Below are positions 1 to 11,011 of a stretch of 37,979 bases of DNA, in pieces. Made by a program: the position numbers and the translations under genes. Positions within the stretch are counted from its first letter, which is position 1. Each line of letters opens with the position of its first letter. Source of the stretch: Saccoglossus kowalevskii (lineage: Eukaryota; Hemichordata; Enteropneusta; Harrimaniidae); assembly GCF_000003605.2 (NCBI RefSeq), contig NW_003126889.1, positions 182,438 to 220,416 of the forward strand, read 5' to 3'. The notes beneath the pieces were generated by a model that made no database searches, was not told the DNA's origin, and saw nothing but the letters and a program-made list of their open reading frames with translations.

Positions 1-506
1 ATGTGTATGTCGTAAGTATCTTTATTGTAATTTGTATATACCAATTCGTATATACCAAGGAAACGACCCCGATTGAAGGTCATGTATTTTGTGACGTCAC
101 CAATTCGTGTGTAGGTACGGCTTCTAGATCCGTGCCCCAGACTCTATAGCAGCGTAAACTTATTGCAATTTGCGCAATTTAGGCCCAGTTTGTTCTTACA
201 AGTTTTCTAAGTTTCATTTATCATTATTTAGTAAACAGGCACATGAAACGATTTCATATATCCGTAAAATACGTGCTAACCGACGACTGACTAAAAAACG
301 TTCGAAGTTTCGAACAAACTCCCGGCACACCTTGCGTGATATGCGTCAGATCGGTGTAGAAGACGCCGACCTGCAGCGTCAATGCGCCATGCCCAGCATA
401 CCCGACCGGAAAAACACATCGGATTTGACAGTACACACGGTCACAAACAACAGAACATTTTACGTATTATGTCCACCTGTACATCATGCTGGTTCCAGTG
501 ATACAT
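1..506 (-). other. Intron 1 of the divergent minus-strand gene (partial)
   Basis: This stretch follows the GTGAGT donor of the minus-strand first exon and runs to the window edge. It contains a perfect CRE palindrome at 92-99 and a short direct repeat (TATATACCAA, about 38-47 and 51-60). No convincing second exon was found; the open frames here do not resemble anything I know. Confidence 0.4.
92..99. promoter_or_regulatory. CRE palindrome TGACGTCA
   Basis: Perfect 8-bp cAMP-response-element palindrome inside GTGACGTCACC, about 500 bp inside the divergent gene from its start codon. CREB/ATF binding is known for this sequence; function here is inferred only. Confidence 0.35.
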
Positions 507-512
507 ACTCAC

Positions 513-596
513 CAAAGACTTGAACGTCGCAGGTTCTTGTGCGGTGGTTTCCTTCTGATCATCGGCAGCACTTTCGACAGACACGGTGGCAGCCAT
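513..596 (-). CDS. First coding exon of a divergent gene, possibly a DEAD-box RNA helicase (DDX47-like)
   Basis: On the minus strand an ATG at 596-594 opens 28 codons beginning MAATVSVESAAD and ending EPATFKSL. A clean GTGAGT donor follows (complement of 507-512), leaving phase 0. An in-frame TGA lies 10 codons upstream, so this ATG is the first in its frame. The start context CAAGATGGCTGCC is a typical YY1-type housekeeping start. The ending TFKSL, with the next codon on a following exon, resembles the opening of the Q motif of DEAD-box helicases (F-x-x-L-G), and an acidic MAA... leader before TFK-x-L-G is what I recall for DDX47/Rrp3, an rRNA-processing helicase. That identification is inference from a very short peptide. 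No second exon is visible in 1-506. It lies head-to-head with the Rab11-FIP gene, 5.1 kb apart. Confidence 0.5.
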
Positions 597-2707
597 CTTG
601 TTATTGCACAATAACAAACTTACGCCTCATGAGGGCGCGATAACGAAACGGACACAAAAGTGTTTATATGGACACAGTGCTTAGGATGTGCATTTAGTTT
701 ACGATAAATCATACTCCAATTTTAATTGTGCCTTGCGACCTTGAATGTCACTGTTGTGATATAATATTCAAAACTGACTGTAAAGAAAACTAATGAAATA
801 AATAATAAAATAAACATCAATACATTGTTTCTGGGCAAATGACATATTCGCCAGCCAAGGATCATTTATTCGGCCGAAGCTTCAACATTAGTGGGCCGGG
901 TTTAGCGAAACTGTGCTATTCGGACGATGGGCAAATGAAAACACGAAGTAATAAGAAAAAGGTTTCAATCTCACCTCAATTTAAAGACTTGTTTCGGCAC
1001 TGGCACGTTAGTAAAGTGTGGGGCATTATATTTTTTAATTCACAAAGGGTGCATTTCACGAATAGTTTTTTAGACACAGGCAACTGTTTTTTTTACTGGT
1101 GGGTTCCAAAGGTTTGTTTTGAATATTCACAGCCACATGCACCAAATATTTAGAGAGTTGTAGCTATTGCTGAAGCTTTACAGACTCGCGGCCCCTACGT
1201 GTATCCTCGATACGACCCAGATAATTTATTAAATCACAACTGAATGCTTGCCTTCATTAGATTGACTATTACATAATTCGTAAGTCGTAAATCTACAAAT
1301 AAATTAAAATGATAAAATTGTAACATTTAAAGATAGAAGTCACACTATGTCACTCCCATGGATGTCATATCATCACTATTTTTATTACCATGAACACCAT
1401 GATGGTAGTCATGGCAATCATGATATGTGTTTCAATTACACCATGCAGTGTAAGGAGCTGGACAAAAAATACAAGAAGGAGGGTTGGTGTTTTTTTAGGG
1501 TCACCGATTTTTGTACAAGCGACAGTGGGAGGGCTACACTAATCAAGGCAGTAAAATAAGCGAGAATCACAACATTTTGTGTGCACACGAAAGCACGTTT
1601 ACACTGCAAATCAAATAACTATTAACTGTATCTAATTAGCATACAGTTTGGTAAAGTTTACACTTCTAGGTGTAACCTACATGGTATCATTTGTTGAAAA
1701 TTGTATAGACAAATCGAGTTAGAAAGTGAAGACGAACACCAGGCTACCATCACTATCGAATATGGTCTGTTTGATTTTGCATTCAGCATTTGCCATGCAT
1801 CGGCCACATAATGACGTGATAGCGTGATATGTCATATGCAAGTTAAATGCATGCACTCTCACCGAAAAAAACGAAGACCTTTTCAGTTGCGCTTTAGTTG
1901 AAACTATGTGTGAATGTAAGGTTTGTTTTGTTGGTTTGGACTATAAGTTTTGGAATGGTGTCATCGGAAGAAGACCTGACGCATTGTTGATGGTTCAGAA
2001 CATCATCTTAAATATGGATTTGTTTATACTGGGTTTTGTTGTATGGTAGGAATGATACCAGTTTGCGTGTTCTTTTCCATAGTTGCATGTGTAAGAATGA
2101 CAAATTTTATCACACATAATTCAAATAAGTATGTTTATTAATGAGTAAAAAAAGCAGCGCCTAGACTTGCACTTAAAGTCTCATGCTAGCTGGTTATTTT
2201 ATTTGAATACGAACTGAATGTATAAAGTTAAGAAATAGTGTTGTGTAACAAAGTTGTGTAAAGCGATTGCAAAATGTCTGGATTTGTTTGCAATGTTCCC
2301 AACTGAAAGTGTTTCCGCTGCTGAACCCCCTCAGTTAAACGTTAGAAAATTGAAAGCAATCACAAAATATATAAATAGGCGATTATACGAAGTGAATGTA
2401 TAATTTTAAACAGCGTCCAAAGTTGTGAAAAGTGATTGAAAAGTTGGTAGACCTTATTGCAAATATACCCCAAGTATTTGTCCTACCGAACCCCGCAGTT
2501 AAAAGTTTTGAAAATTAATCAGATGTCGGGTAAAAGCAATCCCAAATTTTATAAATACACGGCCATGTGGTAATCAATACATGATAACCCAACTGGGATT
2601 TCTTTAGCGGTCAAGTTAGTTTTTGCGATCACGCTAAAAGGACTAAAAGAACAATTTATTATTCCTTTGTGTAAAACAAAAAAGAAGTCCCGACTTTGCC
2701 AGTCTAC

Positions 2708-2736
2708 CCACGGTTACTAAAAAAGAGTAACCGTGG
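2708..2736. repeat. Perfect hairpin, 11-bp stem
   Basis: CCACGGTTACT (2708-2718) is the exact reverse complement of AGTAACCGTGG (2726-2736), separated by a 7-nt A-rich loop. No gene is adjacent. It could be the core of a decayed mobile element or a structured transcript. Confidence 0.7.
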
Positions 2737-4612
2737 TGTACCCAACATAGTACGTGTAATTTTAATAAATACTGATGGTGAGATACTATTATTATGTGTG
2801 GGTTGTATTGTATTTGTTAACACAACTTCGAAAAGGTTAAAAAGTTAAAACCACAAGTGTATGATAATCATATTATGTGACTTACAATTTAAATAAGTTT
2901 AAATAACAATGCGGTTAATAACATATTGGTTTACATTATGGTAATCATTAAAACCAACATTTAACTGACTGGGGTGAGGTCATCTTATGTCACGCATTTT
3001 TTTTGGGGGGGGGGGTCATATGTTTTTATATACATAACTTTCGGAAAACACGAACTCCCCTGTGATTTCTGTCTAAGTGAAGTGAAAACGATTTACTGTA
3101 ACAATGTTTTAGATGCACTATGGACGAGAATGTTTACCATGATTGTGATACTGTATGTTGATTGGATTGTATAATTTATCATGAACTGAAAATGTTTTTG
3201 CAAACAACATAATACATTAATTTTGTAATATACTGAATGTTAACATACACAGTTTATTATATTCTGTGTATTCTATGGAACACAGGGTAAAACTCATAAA
3301 ATCAATAATGTAAAATATTTAATATTCACTTCGTTATTTTCGCTGAAGTACTAAGTTAAAGTGTAATCCAATAAAAACTTTATACAAAACAGTCAAAATG
3401 TCTTTCAGAGAAAATTAATTCCAGCTAAAATAAAGCATCTTACAGTACATACTGTTACAGTTCGGGTTGGTATATGTGGTGTGGTGTTCTCACTGGACGC
3501 AATAAACCGTTGTCACACAATAAGTGCACTACATATAATCTACAGAAATTATGTTTTATTTGCGTTCTGCATCGGTAAACCGATATATACATAATCTATA
3601 AGTTGACTTTAGAAATCTACATATTCACGGGTTGATGTACTTAAATCTATAGTGGTTTCCCTATAAGTTGCTTTAAAGATTTAATACTGTATTTGTTATT
3701 TGATTACATGGGAGACATACTAATTTAACAAAATAAAACAAAACGATGAGACCTTCTCTAACATTAGGAACTCACATTTTGTTAGGAAATTAAAAGGGGA
3801 TTTTGTTGGGAATTATGCAAAGGTTTGTATAATCAACCAGCCTATATACCTGTACGCCCTTTTCAAAACGATTGGCAGGTACATGTACAGTAAACAGGTC
3901 AGGTCACGTCACAGCTCAGTAAAAATATCATGCAGCGAGTGGACGTTGCCGTCATACGTTACAAGATATCTGTCTGTACGATATTGTCTTGACCTTTGAC
4001 ATAAGCAGCAACTTATTTGTATAAATAGTCTATGTATATAAAGTCTTATGATAAAAAACAAGTTATCACCATTACAACTTGAAACAATAATGCCAAAAAC
4101 ATGTCAACATGATATGGTTAAAATATATAATTGACTCGTTTGTTGTATAAGGTTTTTATTCGATGTCTACATTCGTGGGAAAATATTATGTTTCTTTATT
4201 TTAAGTTACTGAAAATTAAATCAAATATGTTTGTATTAGGATTCGCTTCAATAAAAATATACGAGTTTTTCAGTCCACGTTGCCGATCACATTTCACCAT
4301 AATATGCTTTTACCATGGAAACAGTAATTAGAAGATTAGACGAACTATTTGTTTTACCCATTTGTCCCACAGCGTTAAACCATGCCTGCTTAGTGGCCAT
4401 TTGAATTGAAAAATGTCAAATTATATACAATTCAGGTTACGTCAAGGTTTTTCGTCGAACTTGACCTCTAAAATAAAATGTTTAATTGTTGAGTACAAAA
4501 ATGTATCAATTATTGATCCAAACTAATTTTAGTTATGAGTAAGTCAATACACATGCTTTTGTTTCCCTTAAACGCCAATGATTGTGACTCAAACCAACTA
4601 CAATCCTCTAGG

Positions 4613-4746
4613 TTAAAGGGCGGTGGTCGTCGCTCCGCGTCCTGTTCGATATGGGACTCATAGCGACGTACACAACGCGTGTAAAATATATTGTTTATTT
4701 ACATGGAATTCGAACACGCGCTGCGCGACGACCACAAGCTTTTTAA
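4613..4746. mobile_element. TTAA-flanked MITE, copy 1
   Basis: A TTAA at 4613-4616 and another at 4743-4746 bracket a short element with inverted ends. The left end has GGTGGTCGTCGC and ends its inverted arm in TGTTCG (4650-4655). The right end reads inward as GTGGTCGTCGCGCAGCGCG then TGTTCG. A related copy in opposite orientation lies at 35183-35295. TTAA target duplication is characteristic of piggyBac-type transposases, so this is probably a non-autonomous derivative. It carries no coding capacity and is CpG-rich against an AT-rich background. Confidence 0.65.
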
Positions 4747-5321
4747 AACACTAATAGAATATTGTAATCGAAAAGATTTTCTTTTTTTCATGTGAACTCA
4801 TAACAATGCAAATATCGCTGACAAGTTTTCTCATTGTTCTTTCTTTTTGTTCAAGTTTATGTCATCAACATTAATTTGAAACAATGTCACGGTGACTGAA
4901 AATCTGCTTCTGAGAAAGACTAAAATAATATAATATGAAGAAAATATCAATTTAACAGCGATTTCTAGGCACCACAATAAACATTCATGTTGTCTCTAAC
5001 ATCTTAAAGTGGTCAACGTACATCTTTTTTTTTTTTTATCTCTGCCCTTTACCGAGCAATTATCGTCGTTATCAACCGTCACATAAAATAATACAAAAGA
5101 AACTAGTATTCAATGTTTTTTGGAAAAAAAAGTGGGTATCGAATTACTGGCAGCTGAACCAATTTACCAAAAAGGGTTACTCCATTACTATTGCGACTAA
5201 TTGTGCACAGGAAATCTGTATTATTGCAAAGCTTTTATTTTTGGAAAACACATTAATAATTTAGCAGTAGACATGTTTGTAACATTGATCAGGCTCTCTA
5301 GAAAGTAGTTCTTATTGACAA

Positions 5322-5329
5322 TGACGTCA
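5322..5329. promoter_or_regulatory. CRE palindrome TGACGTCA
   Basis: Perfect CRE palindrome about 340 bp upstream of the first codon of the FIP gene, the position most likely to matter for its main promoter. Confidence 0.4.
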
Positions 5330-5554
5330 TGGCAAAGACATTCCGCGAAATGATGTTACACATGAATGTATGACATTTTCTTTATTGACATTAATACGAG
5401 ATTAATTGCCTTTTATACATTTTTGACCAAACGTTCTACGCCATCAAAGATTGTTAGACGTAACTTAAATGAATAACGTTTGGAACTATTTTTTTCGCGG
5501 AATCGAAAGTAACTAACAGAGTGGGTTAAACGTCACATGCTAATTTAAATTAAA

Positions 5555-5578
5555 ATGGCGAAAACAGACGACGTTTGA
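5555..5578 (+). promoter_or_regulatory. Upstream ORF 1 in the probable 5' leader
   Basis: ATG GCG ... TGA, seven codons (MAKTDDV), in the good context AAAATGG, 90 nt before the FIP start. It would be translated only if transcription starts upstream of 5555, which the sequence does not show. Confidence 0.3.
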
Positions 5579-5591
5579 ATTCAGACGATAT

Positions 5592-5690
5592 ATGTTATGT
5601 GTAGTTGTAACTTTAGTTTGCGTAGCCGTCCAAATGACTTCAAAATCAAAAACAGATTTTTCGAGACATGGACATTCAACAAGACCTTGA
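5592..5690 (+). promoter_or_regulatory. Overlapping upstream ORF in the probable 5' leader
   Basis: An ATG at 5592, and another in the same frame at 5634, open a frame that runs past the FIP start codon (5668) and ends at TGA 5688-5690. It is out of frame with the main ORF. If included in the leader, it would reduce initiation at 5668. Its reality depends on where the transcript begins. Confidence 0.3.
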
Positions 5691-5793
5691 TAAACAATTG
5701 AAAGCTGTGTTTGATGCGTTCGATCCGAAGCAGCGAGGATACATAAGCACGGAACACTTCGTCGGTCTGGCTGTTCAATACACAAACAAGCAG
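5668..5793 (+). CDS. RAB11FIP3/4: Class II Rab11-FIP exon 1: start and first EF-hand-like unit
   Basis: Forty-two codons, MDIQQDLDKQLKAVFDAFD..., ending at CAG with donor GTAGCT, phase 0. The ATG at 5668 is the first after an in-frame TGA at 5635-5637 and has a strong context (G at -3, G at +4). Residues 12-36 align with the first EF-hand of vertebrate FIP3: VFDAFD enters the loop, G lies at loop position 6, I at 8, and FVGLA is the exit helix. The loop has Asp at position 1 but Lys, Arg and His at 3, 5 and 12, so tight calcium binding is unlikely. The peptide would place the protein in the cytosol; no signal peptide is seen. Confidence 0.85.
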
Positions 5794-7212
5794 GTAGCTA
5801 TAATGAATTAAGATTGTCTCAGATGAATTTACCGTGCGTTGATGTTTATTGTCGCACGTTCTTGATATGTTGTGTACTCGTATACGATGTATATATGCGA
5901 TGTGTTTTCTTAGAGCCAACCCGACGACGAGCGTGTTCGTCACCTGTACCGGTGATGGAATGTTTACGTCAAGTCGTTATATTGGTTTCTTGTGTATCAC
6001 TGCGAATTAATGTGTCACTTGATATCATTTTATTATCTGCTCCGCTAAATACGGAAGCGCAAGAATAAAAAAAACTTGCAATCCGGAACAAATTAATAAA
6101 ACTGGCGTGGCGGTAAGGGCGTAGACACAATTTGGACCGTTATCTTGCTTGAACCCATGACGTAATGTTTTTATATAGTGCAATAAAAACAACCATACTA
6201 TTAAGATACTAACATCACGTGTTTCCAACTAGCTGTAGTGTTTATGTATATGTTAAGGCTCAGATTATGTTATGACCCTGAGATCTTATCAGTGAAATGA
6301 AAATACCAAATAATCAAGTAGTATAACAGAAATCAATGATTCGGAGATAATGATTTCCATGGTTTTCTCATTTTGTGAATCCAGTGAACTGAAATTGGCA
6401 AAAATAAATGAACGGTACTGTGACTATTACACTTGATCAATTTGTTATTGTTTGCTACACACAACAATGTCTTTGAATTCAAGTACATCTTAAAGAAAAC
6501 AATTGTTATGGATCTCATTGAACATAGCGTATGGATTTTAAGGTCATCTACTATTCAAAAAATATACAGTATCACAACTTTTGGTTCCTTAAGAGTATTA
6601 ATTTGAACATAAGTTCAAGTACAAATTTTTTTAACAGTTTCTATGTAGCAATTCATGTTAAAAGCATTATTTCCTAAAAATAAATACTGCTGATCAGAAT
6701 GTTCTATTAATTCCTAACAACCAGTACACAGTACCGTTCACAAATACATGTAGCTTACCAGATTGGGGTCTGGGTGTTTGATTAATTTTTGTTGCAAAAA
6801 AAAAAACAAAATAATAAAACCACATTTTAAAAGTCAAGTCAATCTAATGATGTATTTTAATGGTAGCTAACTACTTTTTATAATAAATAGCTTTTTTTTA
6901 GACAAATTGATACGTTTTTACTTTTTCACCACCAGACTTTATCACCCAAATTTTTCTGCTCTTTTTTTTATATTCTTTAATATTTCTGAAAATGATCCCT
7001 AATCTTGGAGCCAACAGACAAAATTTGAGTAAATTTTTAATTTTTACTCAAACAATTTTGCTATTTTTGTCCAAATCTTCTGAAGGAAAGTACAGACTAT
7101 AATGGGACTATTCTGTGAATTTGTGATGAAAGTAAGGAACTGGTGGTGAAAAGGTTAAAATCATAATATATTGGAGGCATAACAGTAAATAACAATTATT
7201 TTATTCCCACAG
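5794..7212 (+). other. Intron 1 of the FIP gene
   Basis: GTAGCT donor to CCCACAG acceptor, phase 0, 1419 bp. AT-rich; I see no repeat family or RNA gene. The open frames on both strands at 5814-6228 are unremarkable. Confidence 0.8.
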
Positions 7213-7315
7213 CAAATAGATGAACTTCTTCTTCACTTGGATGTAACCAACTCTGGAAAGATCAATTTTACTGATTTTAGTCACGGTGTAAAAACAATTT
7301 TACAAGATAGCCAAG
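7213..7315 (+). CDS. RAB11FIP3/4: Class II Rab11-FIP exon 2: second EF-hand-like unit
   Basis: Codons QIDELLLHLDVTNSG... through KTILQDSQ, residues 43-77, acceptor CCCACAG and consensus donor GTAAGA, ending in phase 1. LDVTNSGKINFTDF matches the second EF-hand of class II FIPs (LDxxxxGxIxFxDF). Loop position 1 is Asp and 6 is Gly, but 3 and 5 are Thr and Ser and 12 is Asp, so it is a degenerate loop likely to be structural. Together with exon 1 it makes the paired EF-hand module at the N-terminus of FIP3/FIP4/nuf. Confidence 0.88.
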
Positions 7316-7843
7316 GTAAGAATGAACAAGATCTCCATTGGACAACCTGGTTTATAATATAGTAATCAAATTACCCAAAATCAAACAATTATAGCCTAAA
7401 TTGTAATTATTTAGTATGAAATTAATGTAATGAAAAAATGTAGGACGAATAATGCAGCCCAGACTAAACAGTTTTTTTGGTTTGAAGGAATGTCTACTTT
7501 GCCTCTAATGATAATGGATTTTGTTATCAAGGTTGATCAACAGTTTTATGGATGTGGGTGAGATTGAAGTGGATGTACAGAAGCTTTCTTATAAGAATAT
7601 GTTCCATCATCCCTATATTAGCATAGGGAAAACTACTGAAACTGGCATATCTATGCAATTTGTTCATTATCAGGAAATATAAAAAAAAATGAAATGTTCA
7701 GTGGAACAGGTCTTGTTTCACTTTTCTTCATATTTTAACTCCATGATCTGTGTAAAGTAAAATAACATTTAAATTTTAAAAATATGGTCCATGATTTCAA
7801 TTTTTGTGTTCACACATTGTATATCAATAAGCAATATATTCAT

Positions 7844-7922
7844 TAGAATAGAATAGAATAGAATAGAATAGAATAGAATAGAATAGAATAGAATAGAATA
7901 GAATAGAATAGAATAGAATAGT
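7844..7922. repeat. (AGAAT)n microsatellite, 3' tail of a minus-strand LINE
   Basis: About 15 perfect pentanucleotide copies (TAGAA on plus, ATTCT on minus). On the minus strand it directly follows GTCAATAAAGCACTATTCT, so it reads as the simple-repeat 3' tail of a non-LTR retrotransposon and not as an independent microsatellite. Confidence 0.85.
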
Positions 7923-8220
7923 GCTTTATTGACACCGTAAAGAAAATATTATATTTCTTTTTTGGTTGTGTACATCAATGAAGTTGAAAAATTGTAATGT
8001 AAAAAGAAAACATAGTAATGTATTAAGTAAAAAATATATAATAAAAATAGCAACATTAGACTATACTACTAGTATGTTGATTGTGAAACTAGTCCTTTCA
8101 CACATACTTTGATAATAAGTTTTGACATTGTTAGTCAGTGTTTGTTTTTTTACATTGAAAAAAGAATTTAGTTAGAGCATATATAATTGTCTTATCTCTT
8201 GATTGCATTATATAGTCAAA
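7923..8220 (-). mobile_element. LINE 3' segment: ORF2 C-terminus and 3' UTR
   Basis: Read on the minus strand, 8220-8131 translates to FDYIMQSRDKTIIYAL... and ends at a stop (8133-8131). This is the usual short C-terminal tail after the zinc-knuckle of CR1/L2-like reverse-transcriptase ORFs. A 3' UTR of about 200 nt follows, with AATAAA (complement of 7925-7930), then the ATTCT tail. The ORF portion that should precede it lies across the HINE-like insertion at 8837-9190. Confidence 0.65.
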
Positions 8221-8836
8221 TTTTTAGCTCCGCTGTCGACTTTGTCGAGCAGAGCTTATCATATGAGTGATTGTCCGTTGTCATCGTCGTCGTCCTTCGT
8301 TGTTTGGCGTCCGTCGTCCGTGTTAATGTTTTACTTTTTCGACTTCTTCTTGAAAACTACAAGCCTGAATGCTTTGATACTTGGTGTATATGTACCTTGG
8401 GTAGACCTCTCTTAGATTTGTTCATTTCATGATGATATCTTCAATTCTCTAATTTTGGTGAATATTTTTGTTATTTTTGGTAAAAAGTGATATTTTCAAC
8501 TTCTTGTTAAAAACCGCAAATCCAATTGCTTTGATATTACATATATAGATACTACATGTGGACCACTCTTAAATTTGTTCATTTCATGATGATATCTTCA
8601 ATTCTCTAATTTTGATGAATATTTTTGTCATTTTTGGTAAAAAGTGATATTTTCTTCTTGTTAAAAACCACAATCATTTATGGTGAAAAATGATATTTTT
8701 GAATTCTTGTTGAAAACAGCAAGTCCCATTGCATTGATACTATGCATATTGTTCATTCTCTAATGATATCTTCTGTTCTTTAATTGAAATGTGCATTGCC
8801 AACAGTGGAGCTATCTCAGCCAAGAGGCTGCTTGTT
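8221..8836 (+). mobile_element. HINE/pearl-like non-autonomous element, copy 1, inserted in the LINE
   Basis: Begins TTTTTAGCTC with a near-perfect hairpin at 8227-8255, then a short GTC-rich tract (CGTCGTCGTCC). A core of about 2.5 imperfect repeats of roughly 155 bp follows (units begin near 8336, 8493 and 8697 with a TTTCRACTTCTT-like sequence). It ends with a hairpin CAGCC-AAGA-GGCTG at 8817-8830 and CTTGTT. Related copies occur at 12673-13039 and 17167-17591. A terminal hairpin with a tandem-repeat core is the architecture of pearl/HINE (Helitron-related) elements of marine invertebrates; assignment to that class is inference. The 70-codon open frame inside is not a gene. Confidence 0.6.
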
Positions 8837-9190
8837 ATCTTTTGTTTTTGTTTCTGAAGTCTTGCTTGATTAATCCTATGGCATTGTACAAAGTGTTCCT
8901 ATATTCTGTGTATAAATTACAATCTATTAGGTGGTGTATTTCATCTTCTATTTGGTTACAATGTGTGCATAGTCTCTCTTCCATTGGTGTCTCGGGTCTT
9001 GTATAGCAACCTGTTTCTATTGCTAATCTATGATTACTTGTTCTCTTATATGATCTTGACTATTTATAAGTGTAATGTATTGTTCCATGTTGAGATTGTC
9101 TTTATATGTGTGATAAGTTCGTAACTTTGTATCGTCTCTCATATTATCTTTCTTCCACAATGCACTGTGATACTCCATTAAGTATCAGTT
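8837..9190 (-). pseudogene. Non-LTR retrotransposon (LINE) ORF2 C-terminal fragment, frameshifted
   Basis: The minus strand encodes the diagnostic C-terminus of a CR1/L2/Jockey-type reverse-transcriptase polyprotein. WKKD..., then TKLRTYHTYKDNLNMEQYI in one frame, and after a frameshift near 9065, RSYKRTSNHRLAIETGCYTR, followed by the Cys/His knuckle CTHCNQIEDEIHHLIDC (C-x2-C-x8-H-x4-C, last residues about 8905). The frameshift and a TAG near it show it is dead. The upstream RT and endonuclease domains are absent, as is usual for 5'-truncated LINE copies. The coding sequence resumes at 8220 beyond the HINE-like insertion. Confidence 0.8.
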
Positions 9191-9446
9191 ACCGAGCACT
9201 TCCATAAAAATGGAATTATTGGTCTTAAGATACTGTAGAGATGTCTGAATAAATAGTTCACTGCTAAGAATTCTTTCATATTTTTCCAAAATTTGTGCAA
9301 ATTTGTTTATTAAAGTGGTTTTCCTTATCATGTGATTACTTTGAAACACACAGTTCATCTAAGACATCTAAGTTGATGACTTAATAAGTTAAATTAAAAT
9401 AAAGAAAAAACTTCTGATGAAGTATTTAATGTGTTGTGGTGCCAAT

Positions 9447-9480
9447 GTTATAACCATGGAGGTTACCTCCATGTTATAAC
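9447..9480. repeat. Near-perfect hairpin, 17/16-bp arms
   Basis: GTTATAACCATGGAGGT (9447-9463) pairs with ACCTCCATGTTATAAC (9465-9480), with one bulged base and a single-base loop. It is almost a perfect palindrome, with the sub-palindrome GTTATAAC at both ends. No flanking element boundaries are evident. Confidence 0.75.
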
Positions 9481-11011
9481 TAATGCCATTGTCTATTATT
9501 GTGTTGTATTTTAATGTTCTAACGTCATACTCCAAGGTTTATATTTGATGTTTAAATGAGATAATAAAATGATCTTAAAGATTTTGTAGTACTATAGACC
9601 AAAGTGTCCATTCACTATTTATTGTGCATCAGGGGTATATGTAATAGATTTTAAACCTGGCACACTAAGAACTATATGTTCAGACACAATTCATTCAAGT
9701 ACACGTAAGCAGACAGTGACCAAAATCTTGCGTAAAGCTGCTTAAGCTAACAGCTACAAATGAAATTTGCCTGAGGTAATAAGCCTGGTGTGTGCAAGGC
9801 TTTGGGTTTATATAATTATACATTTTGTATTGTCTTCTTGTTTGGCACTGTGTACTGTATGATATACTTGGTTACTTGTTGCTAAGTAACTAGTTGGCAA
9901 GGACCAGTCATTTGCTGTTGAAGAGAAGTTAAAATTATGGCATTGTTAACTGATGAAATATACATGTACATGCTATAGAATGCTATAGAAGATAGAAGCC
10001 TACTCATAAAAATACCAAGAATTTATTCATTTTGCAATAAATTGTACATTATAAGGATAATGACTGAAAAAAGTTGAGAAAAATATGGTTGTATTTTAGT
10101 GAATAGTTGCCAATTTGTCAGTATTATATTGCTTTTACCAAATGTTTGAAACCTTTCCATGGCAGGGATATTATATCATATCTTAAATTGTAGGATTTTG
10201 ACATACACTGAAAAAATCATATATTGGTATTGATGGCATACTTTTTGTACCTTTCTGAATTATTCCAAAAATCTTCTATAGAATTATTTTAAAAATAGTA
10301 ATTTTTGAAAAATATTAGGACAACAAAAATGCTATTTTATTGTGCCATGGGACATTAGCTCTATGATTGTACATAAACTAATGTCATGTGATTTATGACC
10401 AATTTTCTCAAAAATTACGAGTAAGTTCCTACCTAATAAAAAAAAACTACGGCATAGTGTTTCCAGCAGATCACAAGGTAATCCTGATCTGTGCATGATA
10501 TTCCTTGTCAAACATATACATGTTGGTTTAGAAAAATTGTAAATAAATCAAGCTAGTATATCACATGATATGGTGGGAAGCAAATCAACTTAAGTCAGTA
10601 CAGACTCATTTTTATAAGCTATAGGAAGTAGAATTCTAAAAACATTAGAACCCAATCATTACGTAGTTGATTTAAAATACTCACATAGAACACCCATGAT
10701 GCAATGTTGTGTTTCTGAGTCACTGATTGGTTATCTACAGTGGTAGAATATTAGATGCCAGGGGTTGGCTGAGCAACTATGCAAAAATAACTTTTTTATA
10801 ATTAAGAATTTTGAAATGATGTATTGCGGCAGACGTTGTACATATGAGATTCAATTTGAGAGCATGAGGCTGCTGAGCTGAAAAGGTTTATAAATGATTT
10901 ATTCTAATCATACTCAATATTCTGTTTCATATGAATGATGATATGTATGAATTACAACATAGATTTATTTGGTGAAGTGTATGTGAAATTAAATTTTGCA
11001 TATGATGTTGA

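Larger units (their letters stand above)
597..5667. other. Intergenic region between two head-to-head genes
   Basis: About 5 kb of AT-rich DNA with no gene I can support. It contains a perfect 11-bp-stem hairpin (2708-2736), a T-run followed by 11 G (near 3005-3015), a TTAA-flanked MITE (4613-4746), a CRE (5322-5329) and, next to the FIP gene, upstream ATGs of its probable 5' leader. The two open frames of 104 and 70 codons (839-1153, 1347-1559) show no family resemblance and no splice-site context, and I do not call them. Confidence 0.6.

Noticed and set aside
839-1559. Two small ORFs (104 and 70 codons) in the intergenic region
   Set aside because: No recognisable domain, no splice-site context linking them, weak start contexts; lengths are compatible with chance.
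8203-8415. 70-codon ORF with a hydrophobic FFDFFL segment, and its relative at 12634-12891
   Set aside because: Both are readings of the HINE-like repeat core; similarity between them reflects the repeat, not a gene family.
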